Counted from the first letter of the stretch, positions 9,297-18,085 are shown. The stretch: 64,000 nucleotides of DNA from Pulveribacter suum (GCF_003013695.1 NZ_CP027792.1:1570501-1634500), one strand, 5' to 3'. The notes: generated from the sequence alone by a model not told the origin. Numbers and translations are program-made.

Positions 9297-10310
9297 TCAG
9301 GGTGCGTCGCTGGCGCGCTGGCCGAGCGCGGCGACGATCTGCGGCGCATCGGCCGGGGTGCACATGTCGCGCGGCAGGCCGGCGGCGGCACGCGCGTCCA
9401 TGGCCATCTGCTCGTGCATGCAGGTGCGGCCGTCCTCCACGCAGCGGTTCAGGATGCGGTCGTACAGCCCGCCCTGCACGCTGGCAAAGCGCTGCACGGG
9501 GTCGCGCTCGCTGGGCTGGGCCAGCTGCAGGTAGCTGGCCTGGTCCAGCGCCTTGCCCTCGGTGCGGGCCTTGTCCACCCACTGGGCGAAGCCCTCGTCC
9601 GAAAGGCCGTGGAACTTGAACGTCATGCCCGAGAAGCCCGGGCCGCTGTAGTGCGAGGCCAGGCCGTGGAACACGCCCGGCTGGTTGATGATGGCGTTCA
9701 GCTCCGTCTGCATGCCGGGCATGGCGTAGATCATCCCCGCCAGGTCGGGCACGTAGAAAGCGTTCATGGTCGAGGTGGCCGTCAGCTTGAACAGGATGGG
9801 GCGGTCCACCGGCGCGGCCAGCTCGTTCACGGTGGCGATTCCCTGCTCGGGGTACAGGAACAGCCACTTCCAGTCCATCGCCACCACCTGCACCTCCAGG
9901 GGCTTGATGCCCGCAGCCAGCGGGCGCTGGGCGTCGATGCGGTCCAGCGGGCGGTAGGGGTCGAGCTTGTGCGTGCCGATCCAGGTCAGCGCCCCCAGGG
10001 CAATGATGATCATCAGCGGCACGGTCCAGATGATCAGCTCCAGCGTGGTGGAGTGGTGCCAGTCGGGCTCGTAGGCGGCGTCCTGGTTGGTGTGGCGGTA
10101 CTTCCAGGCGAACAGCAGGATCAGGACGATGACCGGCACGATGATGATCAGCATCAGCAGCGTGGCGGTGACGACGAGGTTGCCTTGCTGGGCGGCCACG
10201 TCGCCGGCCGGGTTGAGCACGACAGCCTTGCTGCAGCCAGCCAGCAGCAGGCTGGCCAGCGCGGCCGCCGGCCAGGCCAGCCGTCGAAGGGGTGGAGTGT
10301 GAACGGGCAT
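9297..10310 (-). CDS. cyoA: Cytochrome bo3 ubiquinol oxidase subunit II (lipoprotein)
   Basis: Subunit II, 337 aa. A lipobox SLLLAGC places the lipidated cysteine at residue 26; two membrane helices follow (about 42-68 and 90-110), then the periplasmic cupredoxin domain with MDWKWLFLYPEQGIATVNEL and NAFYVPDLAGMIYAMPGMQTEL. The CuA cysteine pair is absent, as expected for a quinol rather than cytochrome c oxidase. The C-terminal extension contains a CVEDGRTCMHEQ cysteine pair. It is the first gene of the cyoABCD-SURF1-regBA unit; the 284-bp region upstream is shared with the divergent MFS gene. Confidence 0.95.
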   Translation of the reverse strand: MPVHTPPLRRLAWPAAALASLLLAGCSKAVVLNPAGDVAAQQGNLVVTATLLMLIIIVPVIVLILLFAWKYRHTNQDAAYEPDWHHSTTLELIIWTVPLMIIIALGALTWIGTHKLDPYRPLDRIDAQRPLAAGIKPLEVQVVAMDWKWLFLYPEQGIATVNELAAPVDRPILFKLTATSTMNAFYVPDLAGMIYAMPGMQTELNAIINQPGVFHGLASHYSGPGFSGMTFKFHGLSDEGFAQWVDKARTEGKALDQASYLQLAQPSERDPVQRFASVQGGLYDRILNRCVEDGRTCMHEQMAMDARAAAGLPRDMCTPADAPQIVAALGQRASDAP

Positions 10311-10370
10311 GCGGGAAAACGCGGATTACGGAACTCCCGGCAATGTAATACCGCTAGCGCGTTTGTCGAT

Positions 10371-10385
10371 TGGACATTTTGTCCA
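10371..10385. promoter_or_regulatory. Palindrome TGGACATTTTGTCCA upstream of cyoA
   Basis: Perfect 6-bp inverted repeat TGGACA/TGTCCA with a 3-nt centre, 61 bp upstream of the cyoA start, in the divergent region. It has the size of a transcription-factor site. I do not recognise the cognate regulator. Confidence 0.4.
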
Positions 10386-10520
10386 GGGTCAATGTAGGAC
10401 GCGCCGCGCAAGAGGAAAAAGCCTGATGTTGATGCAGGACAAGGCGAAATGCGGGTTTCTCCGGCCATGCAAAGAGCGCCTGTTCGCTTGTTGGCGCCCC
10501 CTGGCGGGTGTAGAACGCAC

Positions 10521-10534
10521 TTGAGGCGGATCAA
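10521..10534. promoter_or_regulatory. FNR/ANR-like box TTGAGGCGGATCAA
   Basis: Matches the FNR/ANR consensus TTGAT-N4-ATCAA at 9 of 10 fixed positions. It lies 61 bp upstream of the MFS start and 211 bp upstream of cyoA, between the two divergent genes, so oxygen-dependent control of either is plausible. This is motif-based inference. Confidence 0.5.
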
Positions 10535-10594
10535 GGGGCGCCCGGGCGCCCGGCCGCAACCGCCATGCAGGCAGTCAGAAGGAGCGTTTCGTCT

Positions 10595-11929
10595 ATGAGC
10601 AGCAGCAGTTCGATGGCATTGCCCGTCTACGGGCACGAGAGCGAGGCCTCGCTGGCCCGCGCCCACACCGACGAGGACGTGACCCCCTCCGAGATCGCGG
10701 TCGGCGTGATCATCGGGCGCTCGTCCGAGTACTTCGACTTCTTCGTCTTCGGCATCGCCTGCGTGATGGTGTTCCCGCAGCTGCTGTTTCCATTCCTGTC
10801 GCCGCTGGCGGGCACGCTGGCGGCCTTCGCCATCTTCTCGCTGGCCTTCATCGCGCGGCCCTTTGGCACGGCGCTGTTCATGGCCGTGCAGCGGCGCTGG
10901 GGGCGCGGCACCAAGCTGACGCTGGCACTGTTCCTGCTGGGCAGCAGCACCGTCAGCATGGCCCTGCTGCCCGGCTACGAGACGGCCGGCATGGCCGCCA
11001 TCGCCGCGCTCATCGTGCTGCGCATCGGCCAGGGCGTGGCCCTGGGCGGCTCGTGGGACGGGCTGCCCTCGCTGCTGGCCATGGCCGCGCCGAAGGAACG
11101 CCGCGGCTGGTACGCCATGGTGGGCCAGCTGGGCGCGCCGGCGGGCTTCGTGCTGGCGGCCTCGCTGTTCGCCTACCTGTACGGGCAGCTGACCAGCGAG
11201 GAATTTCTGGCCTGGGGCTGGCGCTACCCGTTCTGCGTGGCCTTTGCCATCAACGTGGTGGCCCTCTTTGCCCGCCTGCGCCTGGTGGTGGGCCAGTCCT
11301 ACGCCGAGCTGCTGGAGGAAAAGGAGCTCGAGCCCATCGGCGCCGCGCAGCTCATGCGCGACGAGGGCGGCAACGTCTTCCTGGGCGCCTTTGCCGCGCT
11401 GGCCAGCTTTGCGCTGTTCCACGTGGTGACCATCTTCCCGCTGTCATGGATCTCGCTGTATTCCGAACGCAGCATGACCGAGGTGCTGGGCGTGCAGATC
11501 GCCGGCGCCTTCCTGGCGGCCTGCGCCGTGATGCTGTCGGGCCGGCTGGCCGACCGCATCGGCCGGCGCAACCTGCTGGGCGGCATGGCGGTGCTGATCG
11601 GGCTGTTCAGCCTGGCCGCGCCCTGGCTGCTGGGCGGCAGCGCGGCGGGCAGCAATACCTTCTTGCTGCTGGGCTTCGTGCTGCTGGGGCTGTCGTACGG
11701 CCAGTCGGCCGGCACGGTGACGTCCAACTTCTCGTCGCACTACCGCTATACGGGCGCTGCGCTGTCGTCCGATCTGGCCTGGCTGTTCGGCGCGGCCTTT
11801 GCGCCGCTGGTGGCGCTGGGGCTGTCGTCGCGCTTCGGGCTGGGGGCGGTGTCGCTGTATTTGCTCTCGGGCGTGGTCTGCACGCTGGTGGCGCTGCGCA
11901 TCAACCGGCTGATCGAGCAGCGCAACTGA
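10595..11929 (+). CDS. MFS transporter, metabolite:H+ symporter-like
   Basis: Membrane transporter of 444 aa with twelve predicted helices. Visible motifs: GVIIGRSSEYFDFFVFGIACVMVFP in helix 1 (as in the MHS/citrate-proline-shikimate group), FSLAFIARPFGTALF, GRGTKLTLALFLLGSS and ERRGWYAMVGQLGAPAGFVLA. The central loop motif GRLADRIGRRNLLG repeats the family signature in the second half. Substrate is unknown; MHS members usually carry organic or aromatic acids. The start at 10595 was chosen because AGAAGGAG lies 10 nt upstream; an in-frame ATG at 10565 has no such site. It is divergent from cyoA and followed by a hairpin at 11992. Confidence 0.85.
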   Translation: MSSSSSMALPVYGHESEASLARAHTDEDVTPSEIAVGVIIGRSSEYFDFFVFGIACVMVFPQLLFPFLSPLAGTLAAFAIFSLAFIARPFGTALFMAVQRRWGRGTKLTLALFLLGSSTVSMALLPGYETAGMAAIAALIVLRIGQGVALGGSWDGLPSLLAMAAPKERRGWYAMVGQLGAPAGFVLAASLFAYLYGQLTSEEFLAWGWRYPFCVAFAINVVALFARLRLVVGQSYAELLEEKELEPIGAAQLMRDEGGNVFLGAFAALASFALFHVVTIFPLSWISLYSERSMTEVLGVQIAGAFLAACAVMLSGRLADRIGRRNLLGGMAVLIGLFSLAAPWLLGGSAAGSNTFLLLGFVLLGLSYGQSAGTVTSNFSSHYRYTGAALSSDLAWLFGAAFAPLVALGLSSRFGLGAVSLYLLSGVVCTLVALRINRLIEQRN

Positions 11930-11967
11930 CAACCCGGCCGCCGCCGGGCGGGCCCTCCTCAAACGAT

Positions 11968-12043
11968 AGCTGTCAACGCTTGATCTGTGCGGGTTTGCGG
12001 TTGAAAACAACCGCAAACCTTTGTAGGTCAAGCGCTGGCAGCT
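11968..12043. repeat. Paired inverted copies of the short palindrome
   Basis: AGCTGTCAACGCTTGA (11968-11983) and TCAAGCGCTGGCAGCT (12028-12043) are inverted copies of the dispersed repeat half-site. They enclose the hairpin at 11992-12019, between the convergent MFS and tolA genes. Confidence 0.8.
11992..12019. terminator. Bidirectional hairpin between MFS gene and tolA
   Basis: A perfect 12-bp stem GGTTTGCGGTTG / CAACCGCAAACC with an AAAA loop, followed by TTTG on the plus strand. It probably ends transcripts from both convergent genes; the U-tract is short, so efficiency is uncertain. Confidence 0.6.
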
Positions 12044-12086
12044 CCTTTTTTGGTAGCGCCTGTCGGTGCATCCCGGCCCCGTCGCT

Positions 12087-13109
12087 TCAGTCCTTGGGCC
12101 GAAAGCCGATGACCAGCGAGGGCGGCACGCGCCCGTCCACGTCGCGCGGCAGCGTCTCGGTCTTGTGCAGGGCGCGCACCACGGCCTCGTCCCACGACTT
12201 GTTGCCGCTGGACTGCACGACGCGCACGCCGACGATGGTGCCGTCCGGCGCCGCGCGCACCTCGACTTCGGCGCGCGGGTTGCCCGCCACGGCGTCGGGA
12301 TAGACGATGTTGGGCCGCACCTTGGCCGCCACCTTGCCGCCGTAGCTGCCCGAGGGGCCGCTACTGCGCTGGGCCGTGCCGGTGGCGGTCTCGGCACCCG
12401 TGGCGCCGGCCAGGCCGGCGATGCGGCGCAGCTGCTCCTTGCGCAGCTCCTCGGCGCGCTTGTCATCGGCCTCGGCGCGGCGCTTGTCCTCGGCGGCCTT
12501 TTTCTTCTTGTCCTGCTCGGCCTTTTCACGCTCGGCCTTCTCGCGTTCCGCTTTTTCGCGCTCCGCCTTTTCCTTTTCCGCCTTCTCGCGCTCGGCCTTC
12601 TGCTCGGCCTTTTGCTGGGCGGCGCGTTCCTTCTTCTCCTGCTCCAGCCGCTCGCGGCGCTCTTCTTCCTTGCGCTCGCGCTCGCGCTTCTCGCGCTCGG
12701 CGATCTGCTGCTGGCGTTTCTTTTCTTCCTCGACGCGCTTCTTCTCGCGCTCCAGGGCGATGTCGGCCTCGCGCGGCTCGGCCACCTTCGGTGGCGGCGG
12801 GGCAGGCGGGGGCGGGGCAGGGGCGGGCACGGGCGCCGGCCTGGGGGCGGGTGCCGGTGCAGGCGGCGGGGGCGGCGGCGCCACGGCGCGCGGCGCGGCC
12901 TGCTGGGGCACGGCAGACCACAGCTCGGCCTCCACGGCCGGCGCATCGTCGCTGGCCTTCCAGCGCACGCCCCAGGTCAGCGCGCCGATGAGCGCCAGAT
13001 GCGCCAGCACCGCCAGCGAGACGGCACGCGAGCGCCCGGGCGGGCGCGGCGGAGCGAACTGGTCGCGGTCGCCGGTGGCCTGCAGCCGGGGCGTGAGGGG
13101 CTCAACCAC
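12087..13109 (-). CDS. tolA: Cell envelope integrity protein TolA
   Basis: TolA of 340 aa. One N-terminal membrane helix (about residues 29-48, VSLAVLAHLALIGALTWGV), then a proline-rich segment (PPPPPPAPAPAPRP), a long charged alpha-helical region of REKAEREKAE-type repeats (about 112-235) that spans the periplasm, and the C-terminal TonB-like domain (YPDAVAGNPRAEVEV ... VPPSLVIGF) that contacts Pal/TolB and colicins. It starts with GTG, overlapping the tolR stop by 8 nt (GTGGTTGA). Role: couples proton motive force to outer membrane constriction at division. The repetitive DNA here encodes the helix and is not a mobile repeat. Confidence 0.92.
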   Translation of the reverse strand: MVEPLTPRLQATGDRDQFAPPRPPGRSRAVSLAVLAHLALIGALTWGVRWKASDDAPAVEAELWSAVPQQAAPRAVAPPPPPPAPAPAPRPAPVPAPAPPPPAPPPPKVAEPREADIALEREKKRVEEEKKRQQQIAEREKRERERKEEERRERLEQEKKERAAQQKAEQKAEREKAEKEKAEREKAEREKAEREKAEQDKKKKAAEDKRRAEADDKRAEELRKEQLRRIAGLAGATGAETATGTAQRSSGPSGSYGGKVAAKVRPNIVYPDAVAGNPRAEVEVRAAPDGTIVGVRVVQSSGNKSWDEAVVRALHKTETLPRDVDGRVPPSLVIGFRPKD

Positions 13110-13527
13110 CGCTCTTGACCGCCAGTGCCACGCGCGCCACGCCGGCGCGCTGCAGCGCGGCCATGGCCTGCATCACGGAGTCATAGGGGACGGTCTTGTC
13201 CGCGCTGATCAGCACGGGCGTGTCCTCGGGCTGGTCCTTGAGCCAGTTCTTCGCCGTCGCGCCCAGGTTCTGCAGCGCCACGGGGCGCTCGTTGCCGTCG
13301 GTCTTGAAGCGGATGCTGCCGTCCTTGTCCACGAACACGTCGGCGCGCGTCTTGGGCACCTTGGCGCCCTTGCCCACCGAGGGCACGTTCACCGAGCTGG
13401 GCGTGAGCATGGGCGCCGTCACCATGAAGATGATGAGCAGCACCAGCATCACGTCGATGAAGGGCACCATGTTGATCTCGTTCATGGAGCGGCGGCGGCT
13501 GCCGCTGCGCGATGCGGTGGCGGACAT
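13102..13527 (-). CDS. tolR: TolR, proton-driven motor subunit of the Tol-Pal system
   Basis: ExbD/TolR family protein of 141 aa. The single membrane helix carries the essential proton-conducting aspartate, Asp25, in MVPFIDVMLVLLIIFMV. The periplasmic domain (about 45-140) ends in SVMQAMAALQRAGVARVALAV, the typical ExbD/TolR C-terminal fold. It works with TolQ as a stator that energises TolA. It lies 13 bp downstream of tolQ and overlaps tolA. Confidence 0.94.
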   Translation of the reverse strand: MSATASRSGSRRRSMNEINMVPFIDVMLVLLIIFMVTAPMLTPSSVNVPSVGKGAKVPKTRADVFVDKDGSIRFKTDGNERPVALQNLGATAKNWLKDQPEDTPVLISADKTVPYDSVMQAMAALQRAGVARVALAVKSGG

Positions 13528-13540
13528 GCGGCGCGCTCCT

Positions 13541-14242
13541 TCAGTGGCCGGCCTGGGGGGCCGGGTGCGCCGCCAGGTTGCGCTGCAAGATGTTGGAGAA
13601 CTCCTCGATGAAGGTCTCCTGGTGCGTGGCCACGCGGTCGATGTCGCGTGCGAAGCGGTTGTAGGCGATCACGGCGGGGATGGCGGCGAACAGGCCGAGG
13701 GCGGTGGCCACCAGCGCCTCGGCGATGCCGGGGGCCACGGTCGCCAGCGTCACCTGCTCCATGCCGGCAAAGCCGGTGAAGGCGTGCATGATCCCCCATA
13801 CCGTGCCGAACAGGCCCACGTACGGGCTGACCGAGGCCACCGAGCCCAGGAAGGACAGGCTGGACTCGATCACGTCCATTTCGCGCTGGAAGCTCGCCCG
13901 CATGGCGCGGCGCGCACCGTCCAGCAGCGTGCCGGCGTCCAGGATGCGGCGCTCGCGCAGCTTTTGAAACTCGCGCATGCCGCTGGCGAAGATGCGCTCC
14001 ATCGGGCCCACGCGCGCCGGGTCCTGCGCGGCGCTGGCGTACAGGTCGTTCAGACTGGTGCCGGACCAGAACTCGCGCTCGAACGCTTCGTTGAGCGAGC
14101 GCACGCGCTTCAGGGCAAACAGCTTGCGGAAGATGGCCGCCCAGCTGGCCACGGAGACCCCCAGCAGCAGCAGCATGACGAGCTGCACGACCCAGCTGGC
14201 GCCCAGCACCAGGCTGAGGATGGACATGTCTTGGGAATTCAT
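13541..14242 (-). CDS. tolQ: TolQ, motor subunit of the Tol-Pal system
   Basis: MotA/TolQ/ExbB family protein of 233 aa with three membrane helices (about 10-33, 135-157 and 170-195). Conserved segments include YVGLFGTVWGIMHAF and VAPGIAEALVATALGLFAAIPAVIAYN, which line the proton path with TolR Asp25. The start ATG overlaps the ybgC stop as ATGA; a longer upstream reading frame belongs to ybgC territory and lacks conservation. Confidence 0.94.
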   Translation of the reverse strand: MNSQDMSILSLVLGASWVVQLVMLLLLGVSVASWAAIFRKLFALKRVRSLNEAFEREFWSGTSLNDLYASAAQDPARVGPMERIFASGMREFQKLRERRILDAGTLLDGARRAMRASFQREMDVIESSLSFLGSVASVSPYVGLFGTVWGIMHAFTGFAGMEQVTLATVAPGIAEALVATALGLFAAIPAVIAYNRFARDIDRVATHQETFIEEFSNILQRNLAAHPAPQAGH

Positions 14243-14649
14243 GATGCGGTGAGACGTTGCAAAACGGCGGAGGGAATGCGGGCGGGGCGCAGGGAGGCGG
14301 CGTCCACCCAGCCGATGCGGATGGTGCCCTCGCACAGCACGGCGGCGTCCGGCGCAGAGCCGGCCCGAGCCTGTTGGTCGATTGTCAGGGATGCCCGGCC
14401 GCCGTCTGCGAGCCGCGCCGTAACAATCAGTTCATCGTCCAGCCGCGCCGGGGCGAGATAGCGCACGCGCGCGTCGCTTACGACGAACATCCCGCCCGTG
14501 AGTTCCCGCAGCGGCTGCTGGGCCAGGCCCAGCGAGCGCAGCCACTCGGTGCGCGCGCGCTCGAAGAACTTCAGGTAGTTGGCGTAGAACACGATGCCCC
14601 CGGCATCCGTGTCTTCCCAGTAGATGCGCACCGGCCAGCGGAAGGCCAT
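14239..14649 (-). CDS. ybgC: Tol-Pal associated acyl-CoA thioesterase YbgC
   Basis: Hot-dog thioesterase of 136 aa. The catalytic motif is WEDTDAGGIVFYANYLKFFERARTEWL; Asp15 corresponds to the catalytic Asp18 of E. coli YbgC. Family knowledge: hydrolyses short-chain acyl-CoAs or acyl-ACP and associates with the Tol-Pal genes and phospholipid metabolism. It precedes tolQ with an ATGA overlap and follows the aminotransferase gene by 6 bp, so it is part of the long ribBA-to-tolA unit. Confidence 0.93.
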   Translation of the reverse strand: MAFRWPVRIYWEDTDAGGIVFYANYLKFFERARTEWLRSLGLAQQPLRELTGGMFVVSDARVRYLAPARLDDELIVTARLADGGRASLTIDQQARAGSAPDAAVLCEGTIRIGWVDAASLRPARIPSAVLQRLTAS

Positions 14650-14655
14650 CGCGCG

Positions 14656-15840
14656 TCAGCCAATCAGCGCGCGCAGGCGGGCCACCGATTCCTGCAGCTG
14701 CGCCATCGAATTGGCCGTGGAAAAGCGCACGAAGCGCTGCGTGTCGGCCGTGCCGAAGTCGCGCCCCGGCGTGATCGCCAGGTGGGCGCGGCGCATCAGC
14801 TCGAAGGCGAAATCCCAGCTGCCCTGCACGCCCAGCTTGTGCGCCGCCTGCGTGCAGTCGGCCCAGGCGTAGAAGGCGCCGTCGGGGGCCACCGGCACAT
14901 CCAGGCCCAGCGACTGCAGGGCCGGAATGAAGAAGTCGCGCCGGGCGCGGAACTCGGCGCGGCGGCGCTCGTACTCGGCGATGCTCTCCGGCTCGAAGCA
15001 GGCCAGCGCCGCGTGCTGCGAGATCGTGGAGGCGCAGATGAACAGGTTTTGCGCTAGCCGCTCCACCACCGGCACCATGGCCTCGGGCACCACCATCCAC
15101 CCCAGGCGCCAGCCGGTCATGTTGAAGTACTTGCTGAAGCTGTTGATGCTGATGATGTCCTCGCCCAGCGCCAGCGCCGACTGCCCAAACGCCTCGTCGT
15201 AGGACAGGCCCAGGTAAATCTCGTCGATCAGCGTGATGCCGCCGCGCGCGCGCACCACCTCGTGGATGCGGCGCAGCTCATCGGGCGCGATGGACGTGCC
15301 CGTGGGGTTGGAGGGCGAGGCCAGCAGCACGCCGCGCGTCTTGGGGCCCCAGGCCGCCTCGACCTTGGCGGCGCTCAGCTGGAAGCGCTCCTCGGCTGTC
15401 GTCGGGATCAGCACTGCGCGGCCTTCGGCGGCGCTCACGAAATGCCGGTTGCATGGGTAGCTGGGGTCGGGCATCAGCACCTCGTCGCCGGCTTCGATCA
15501 GCGCCAGGCAGGCCAGCTGCAGCGCGGCCGACGCGCCGGCCGTCACCACGATGCGCCGCGCCGGCACATCGACGCCGAAACGCTGCGCATACCAGCCGCT
15601 GATGCGCTCGCGCAGCGGCTCCAGCCCCAGCGCGTTGGTGTACTGCGTGCTGCCGGCGCGCACCGCGCGCTCGGCCGCCTCCTGCACCAGCGGGGGCGCG
15701 GTGAAGTCCGGCTCGCCGATGTTCAGGAAGATCATGGGCTCGGCCGTGGCAGCCACCTCGCGCGCCATCTGCTGCGCGGCCTTGGCCACTTCCATCACGT
15801 AAAACGGTTCGATGCGCTCGGCGCGGGTGGAAAACTTCAT
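14656..15840 (-). CDS. PLP-dependent class I/II aminotransferase
   Basis: Fold-type I aminotransferase of 394 aa. Visible residues: LNIGEPDFTAPP at the N-terminus, VTAGASAALQL for cofactor phosphate, SPSNPTGT, LIDEIYLGLSY (Asp pairing with the pyridine N), the Schiff-base Lys237 in SINSFSKYFNMTGWRLGW, and the substrate-carboxylate arginine in RFVRFSTANS. The substrate is not readable; close relatives are annotated as aspartate/aromatic or alanine-type transaminases. It sits between nusB (62-bp gap) and ybgC (6-bp gap) on the same strand. Confidence 0.88.
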   Translation of the reverse strand: MKFSTRAERIEPFYVMEVAKAAQQMAREVAATAEPMIFLNIGEPDFTAPPLVQEAAERAVRAGSTQYTNALGLEPLRERISGWYAQRFGVDVPARRIVVTAGASAALQLACLALIEAGDEVLMPDPSYPCNRHFVSAAEGRAVLIPTTAEERFQLSAAKVEAAWGPKTRGVLLASPSNPTGTSIAPDELRRIHEVVRARGGITLIDEIYLGLSYDEAFGQSALALGEDIISINSFSKYFNMTGWRLGWMVVPEAMVPVVERLAQNLFICASTISQHAALACFEPESIAEYERRRAEFRARRDFFIPALQSLGLDVPVAPDGAFYAWADCTQAAHKLGVQGSWDFAFELMRRAHLAITPGRDFGTADTQRFVRFSTANSMAQLQESVARLRALIG

Positions 15841-15902
15841 GGAACGATGCTGCCTGATGAACCTGCCGCAGTGACGGCAGAAAAGGGATGGGAAAGCGCC
15901 GG

Positions 15903-16454
15903 TCAGCCCTGATCGCCGTCCTGCGCCGGGGCGGGCGGCGTGCCCCGGTCCGCCGCCACTTCGGTCGCGCGCAGCTGCGGCGCCAGGTTGCCCAGGGCGC
16001 CGTTGACCCAGCGGTGGCCGTCGGTGCCGCCAAACTCCTTGGCCAGCTCGATGCATTCGTTGATGACCACGCGCCAGGGCACGTCCAGGCAGTGCTGGAA
16101 CTCGTAGGCGCCAATCCACATCACGGCGTGCTCGATGGGCGAGACCTCGGACAGCTTCCTGTCCAGGTGGGGCTCGATCAGCGCGTCCAGCTGCGCCGCG
16201 CCCTCGATGCAGCCGTGCAAGAGCGCGTCGTAGTGCGCCGAGTCGGCCTTGTGAAAGCCTGCCAGGTCGCGCGTGAAGGCGTCCACGGCCGCCGCGTCGT
16301 TGCCGCCCACCAGGTACTGGTACAGCGCCTGTACGGCGAATTCGCGCGCGCGGCTGCGGCCGGACTTGGAGGCCGCCTTGCGCGCGCCGGTGCTGGTGGT
16401 GCCGGTGCGCGGCTGGCGCGGCGGGCGTTTGGAGGCGGGGGCGTCGCCGCTCAT
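15903..16454 (-). CDS. nusB: Transcription antitermination factor NusB
   Basis: NusB of 183 aa; the all-helical domain occupies about residues 30-170. Recognisable segments: [18 protein letters not shown] (RNA/S10-binding helix 1), [24 protein letters not shown] and [29 protein letters not shown]. With NusE it binds boxA in rRNA operons and supports antitermination. The N-terminal Lys/Arg-rich extension ([10 protein letters not shown]) is typical of betaproteobacterial NusB. The start overlaps the ribH stop as ATGA, the ribH-nusB coupling seen in many proteobacteria. Confidence 0.94.
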   Translation of the reverse strand: MSGDAPASKRPPRQPRTGTTSTGARKAASKSGRSRAREFAVQALYQYLVGGNDAAAVDAFTRDLAGFHKADSAHYDALLHGCIEGAAQLDALIEPHLDRKLSEVSPIEHAVMWIGAYEFQHCLDVPWRVVINECIELAKEFGGTDGHRWVNGALGNLAPQLRATEVAADRGTPPAPAQDGDQG

Positions 16455-16939
16455 GCCAGGCCCCGCAGCAGCTGGGCCATCTCGACGGCCACACGGGCGG
16501 CATCCAGGCCCTTGTCGCTTTGGCGGGCGATGGCCTGCTCCATGTTCTCGGTGGTCAGGATGGCATTGGCAATGGGCACATGCCAGTCCAGCCCCACGCG
16601 GGTGACGCCGGCACCCGACTCGTTGGCCACCAGCTCGAAGTGGTAGGTCTCGCCGCGGATGATGCACCCCAGGGCGATCAGCGCGTCAAACGGCTCGCCG
16701 GAGGCTTCCTCGTCCTCGGCGCGCTGGGCCATGGCTTGCAGCGCCAGCGGCACCTCCAGGGCGCCGGGCACCTGCACATGCTCGATGTTGTCCTCGGCCA
16801 CGCCCAAGCGCAGCAGCTCGGCGCGGCAGGCGGCTGCCAGGGTGTTGGTGATGCTTTCGTTGAAGCGCGCCTGGACGATGCCGATGCGCAGGCCCTGGCC
16901 GTTCAGCTGCAGGGCCGTTCCTTTTTCTGCGTCAAACAT
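16451..16939 (-). CDS. ribH: 6,7-dimethyl-8-ribityllumazine synthase
   Basis: Lumazine synthase of 162 aa, full length. Conserved [60 protein letters not shown] (catalytic His in the 'RGeTyHfe' motif) and [16 protein letters not shown]. It condenses 5-amino-6-ribitylamino-uracil with the 4-carbon product of the adjacent RibB domain to give the riboflavin precursor. It starts 24 bp downstream of the ribBA-like gene. Confidence 0.96.
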   Translation of the reverse strand: MFDAEKGTALQLNGQGLRIGIVQARFNESITNTLAAACRAELLRLGVAEDNIEHVQVPGALEVPLALQAMAQRAEDEEASGEPFDALIALGCIIRGETYHFELVANESGAGVTRVGLDWHVPIANAILTTENMEQAIARQSDKGLDAARVAVEMAQLLRGLA

Positions 16940-16963
16940 GGGTGTTTCTTTCGTTCGTGTGCG

Positions 16964-18085
16964 TTATTGGTTGGCGATGTAGCCGGTGATCTCCAGCCCG
17001 TGGCCGGCCATGCTGGGCATGCGCCGCGGCTGGCCCATGAGCTGCATGCGCGCCACGCCGCATTCGCGCAGGATCTGCGCGCCCACGCCGTAGGTGCGCA
17101 GGTCCATGCGGCCGCGCTCGGGCGCCTGGGCGGCGCGGGCGCTGCCCTCGAACTGGGCCAGCAGCTGGTCGGCGCCTTCGTTGCAGTTGAGCAGCACGGC
17201 CACGCCGCGCCCGTGCTCGCTGATGTGGCGCAGGCTGGCGTCCAGGCTCCAGGAATGCATGCTGCGCCCGACCTCCAGCACGTCCAGCACCGACAGCGGC
17301 TCGTGCACGCGCACCGGCACCGATTCATCGGCCTGCCACTGGCCCTTGACTAGGGCCAGGTGCACGGCCTGGCTGGGCACGTCGCGAAAGGCGTGGGCGG
17401 TGAATTCGCCAAACGCCGTCTGCATGCTGCGCGTGCCCACCTTGTGCACCAGCGACTCGTTGCGGCTGCGGTACTCGATCAGGTCGGCAATGGTGCCCAC
17501 CTTGATGCCGTGCTCGGCTGCAAACAGCTGCAGGTCGGGCAGGCGGGCCATGGTGCCGTCGTCCTTCATCACCTCGCAGATCACGGCCGAGGGGCTGCAG
17601 CCGGCCATGGCGGCCAGGTCGCAGCCGGCTTCGGTGTGGCCGGCGCGCATCAGCACGCCGCCGTCCACCGCCTGCAGCGGGAAGATGTGGCCGGGCTGCA
17701 CCAGGTCGCCGGCCTGGGCGCGGGGCGCCACGGCGGCGGCCACGGTGCGGGCGCGGTCGGCGGCGCTGATGCCGGTGGTCACGCCCTCGGCCGCCTCGAT
17801 GGAAACAGTGAAGGCCGTGCCCATCTTGGTGCCGTTGCGCGCCACCATGGGCGGCAGCTTCAGCAGCTCGCAGCGCTCGCGCGTCAGCGTCAGGCAGATC
17901 AGGCCGCGGCCGAAGCGGGCCATGAAGTTGATGGCCTCGGGCGTCACGTGGTCGGCGGCCAAAACCAGGTCGCCTTCGTTCTCGCGGTCTTCCTCGTCCA
18001 CCAGGATGACCATGCGGCCGGCGCGCAGCTCGGCCACGATGTCCTGGACGGGCGAGATGGGGGCGGGCGTGAGGGGGGTGTTCAT
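16964..18085 (-). CDS. 3,4-dihydroxy-2-butanone-4-phosphate synthase with degenerate GTP cyclohydrolase II domain
   Basis: RibBA-type fusion of 373 aa. The N-terminal RibB domain (about 1-205) is intact: [18 protein letters not shown] binds metal and substrate, and [17 protein letters not shown] carries the conserved HTE motif. The C-terminal domain (about 206-373) aligns with GTP cyclohydrolase II, but its zinc cysteines and catalytic residues are gone: the position of SECLTGD reads [13 protein letters not shown] reads MHSWS, and REGRNIGL reads CNEGADQLL. It should therefore make dihydroxybutanone phosphate only. The resemblance is to proteins described as RibBX. No FMN riboswitch is seen upstream. 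Confidence 0.88.
   Translation of the reverse strand: MNTPLTPAPISPVQDIVAELRAGRMVILVDEEDRENEGDLVLAADHVTPEAINFMARFGRGLICLTLTRERCELLKLPPMVARNGTKMGTAFTVSIEAAEGVTTGISAADRARTVAAAVAPRAQAGDLVQPGHIFPLQAVDGGVLMRAGHTEAGCDLAAMAGCSPSAVICEVMKDDGTMARLPDLQLFAAEHGIKVGTIADLIEYRSRNESLVHKVGTRSMQTAFGEFTAHAFRDVPSQAVHLALVKGQWQADESVPVRVHEPLSVLDVLEVGRSMHSWSLDASLRHISEHGRGVAVLLNCNEGADQLLAQFEGSARAAQAPERGRMDLRTYGVGAQILRECGVARMQLMGQPRRMPSMAGHGLEITGYIANQ

Noticed and set aside
12526..12780. DNA tandem repeats resembling an array
   Set aside because: They encode the Lys/Glu/Ala-rich helix of TolA; no spacer-repeat regularity, so not a CRISPR or mobile repeat.
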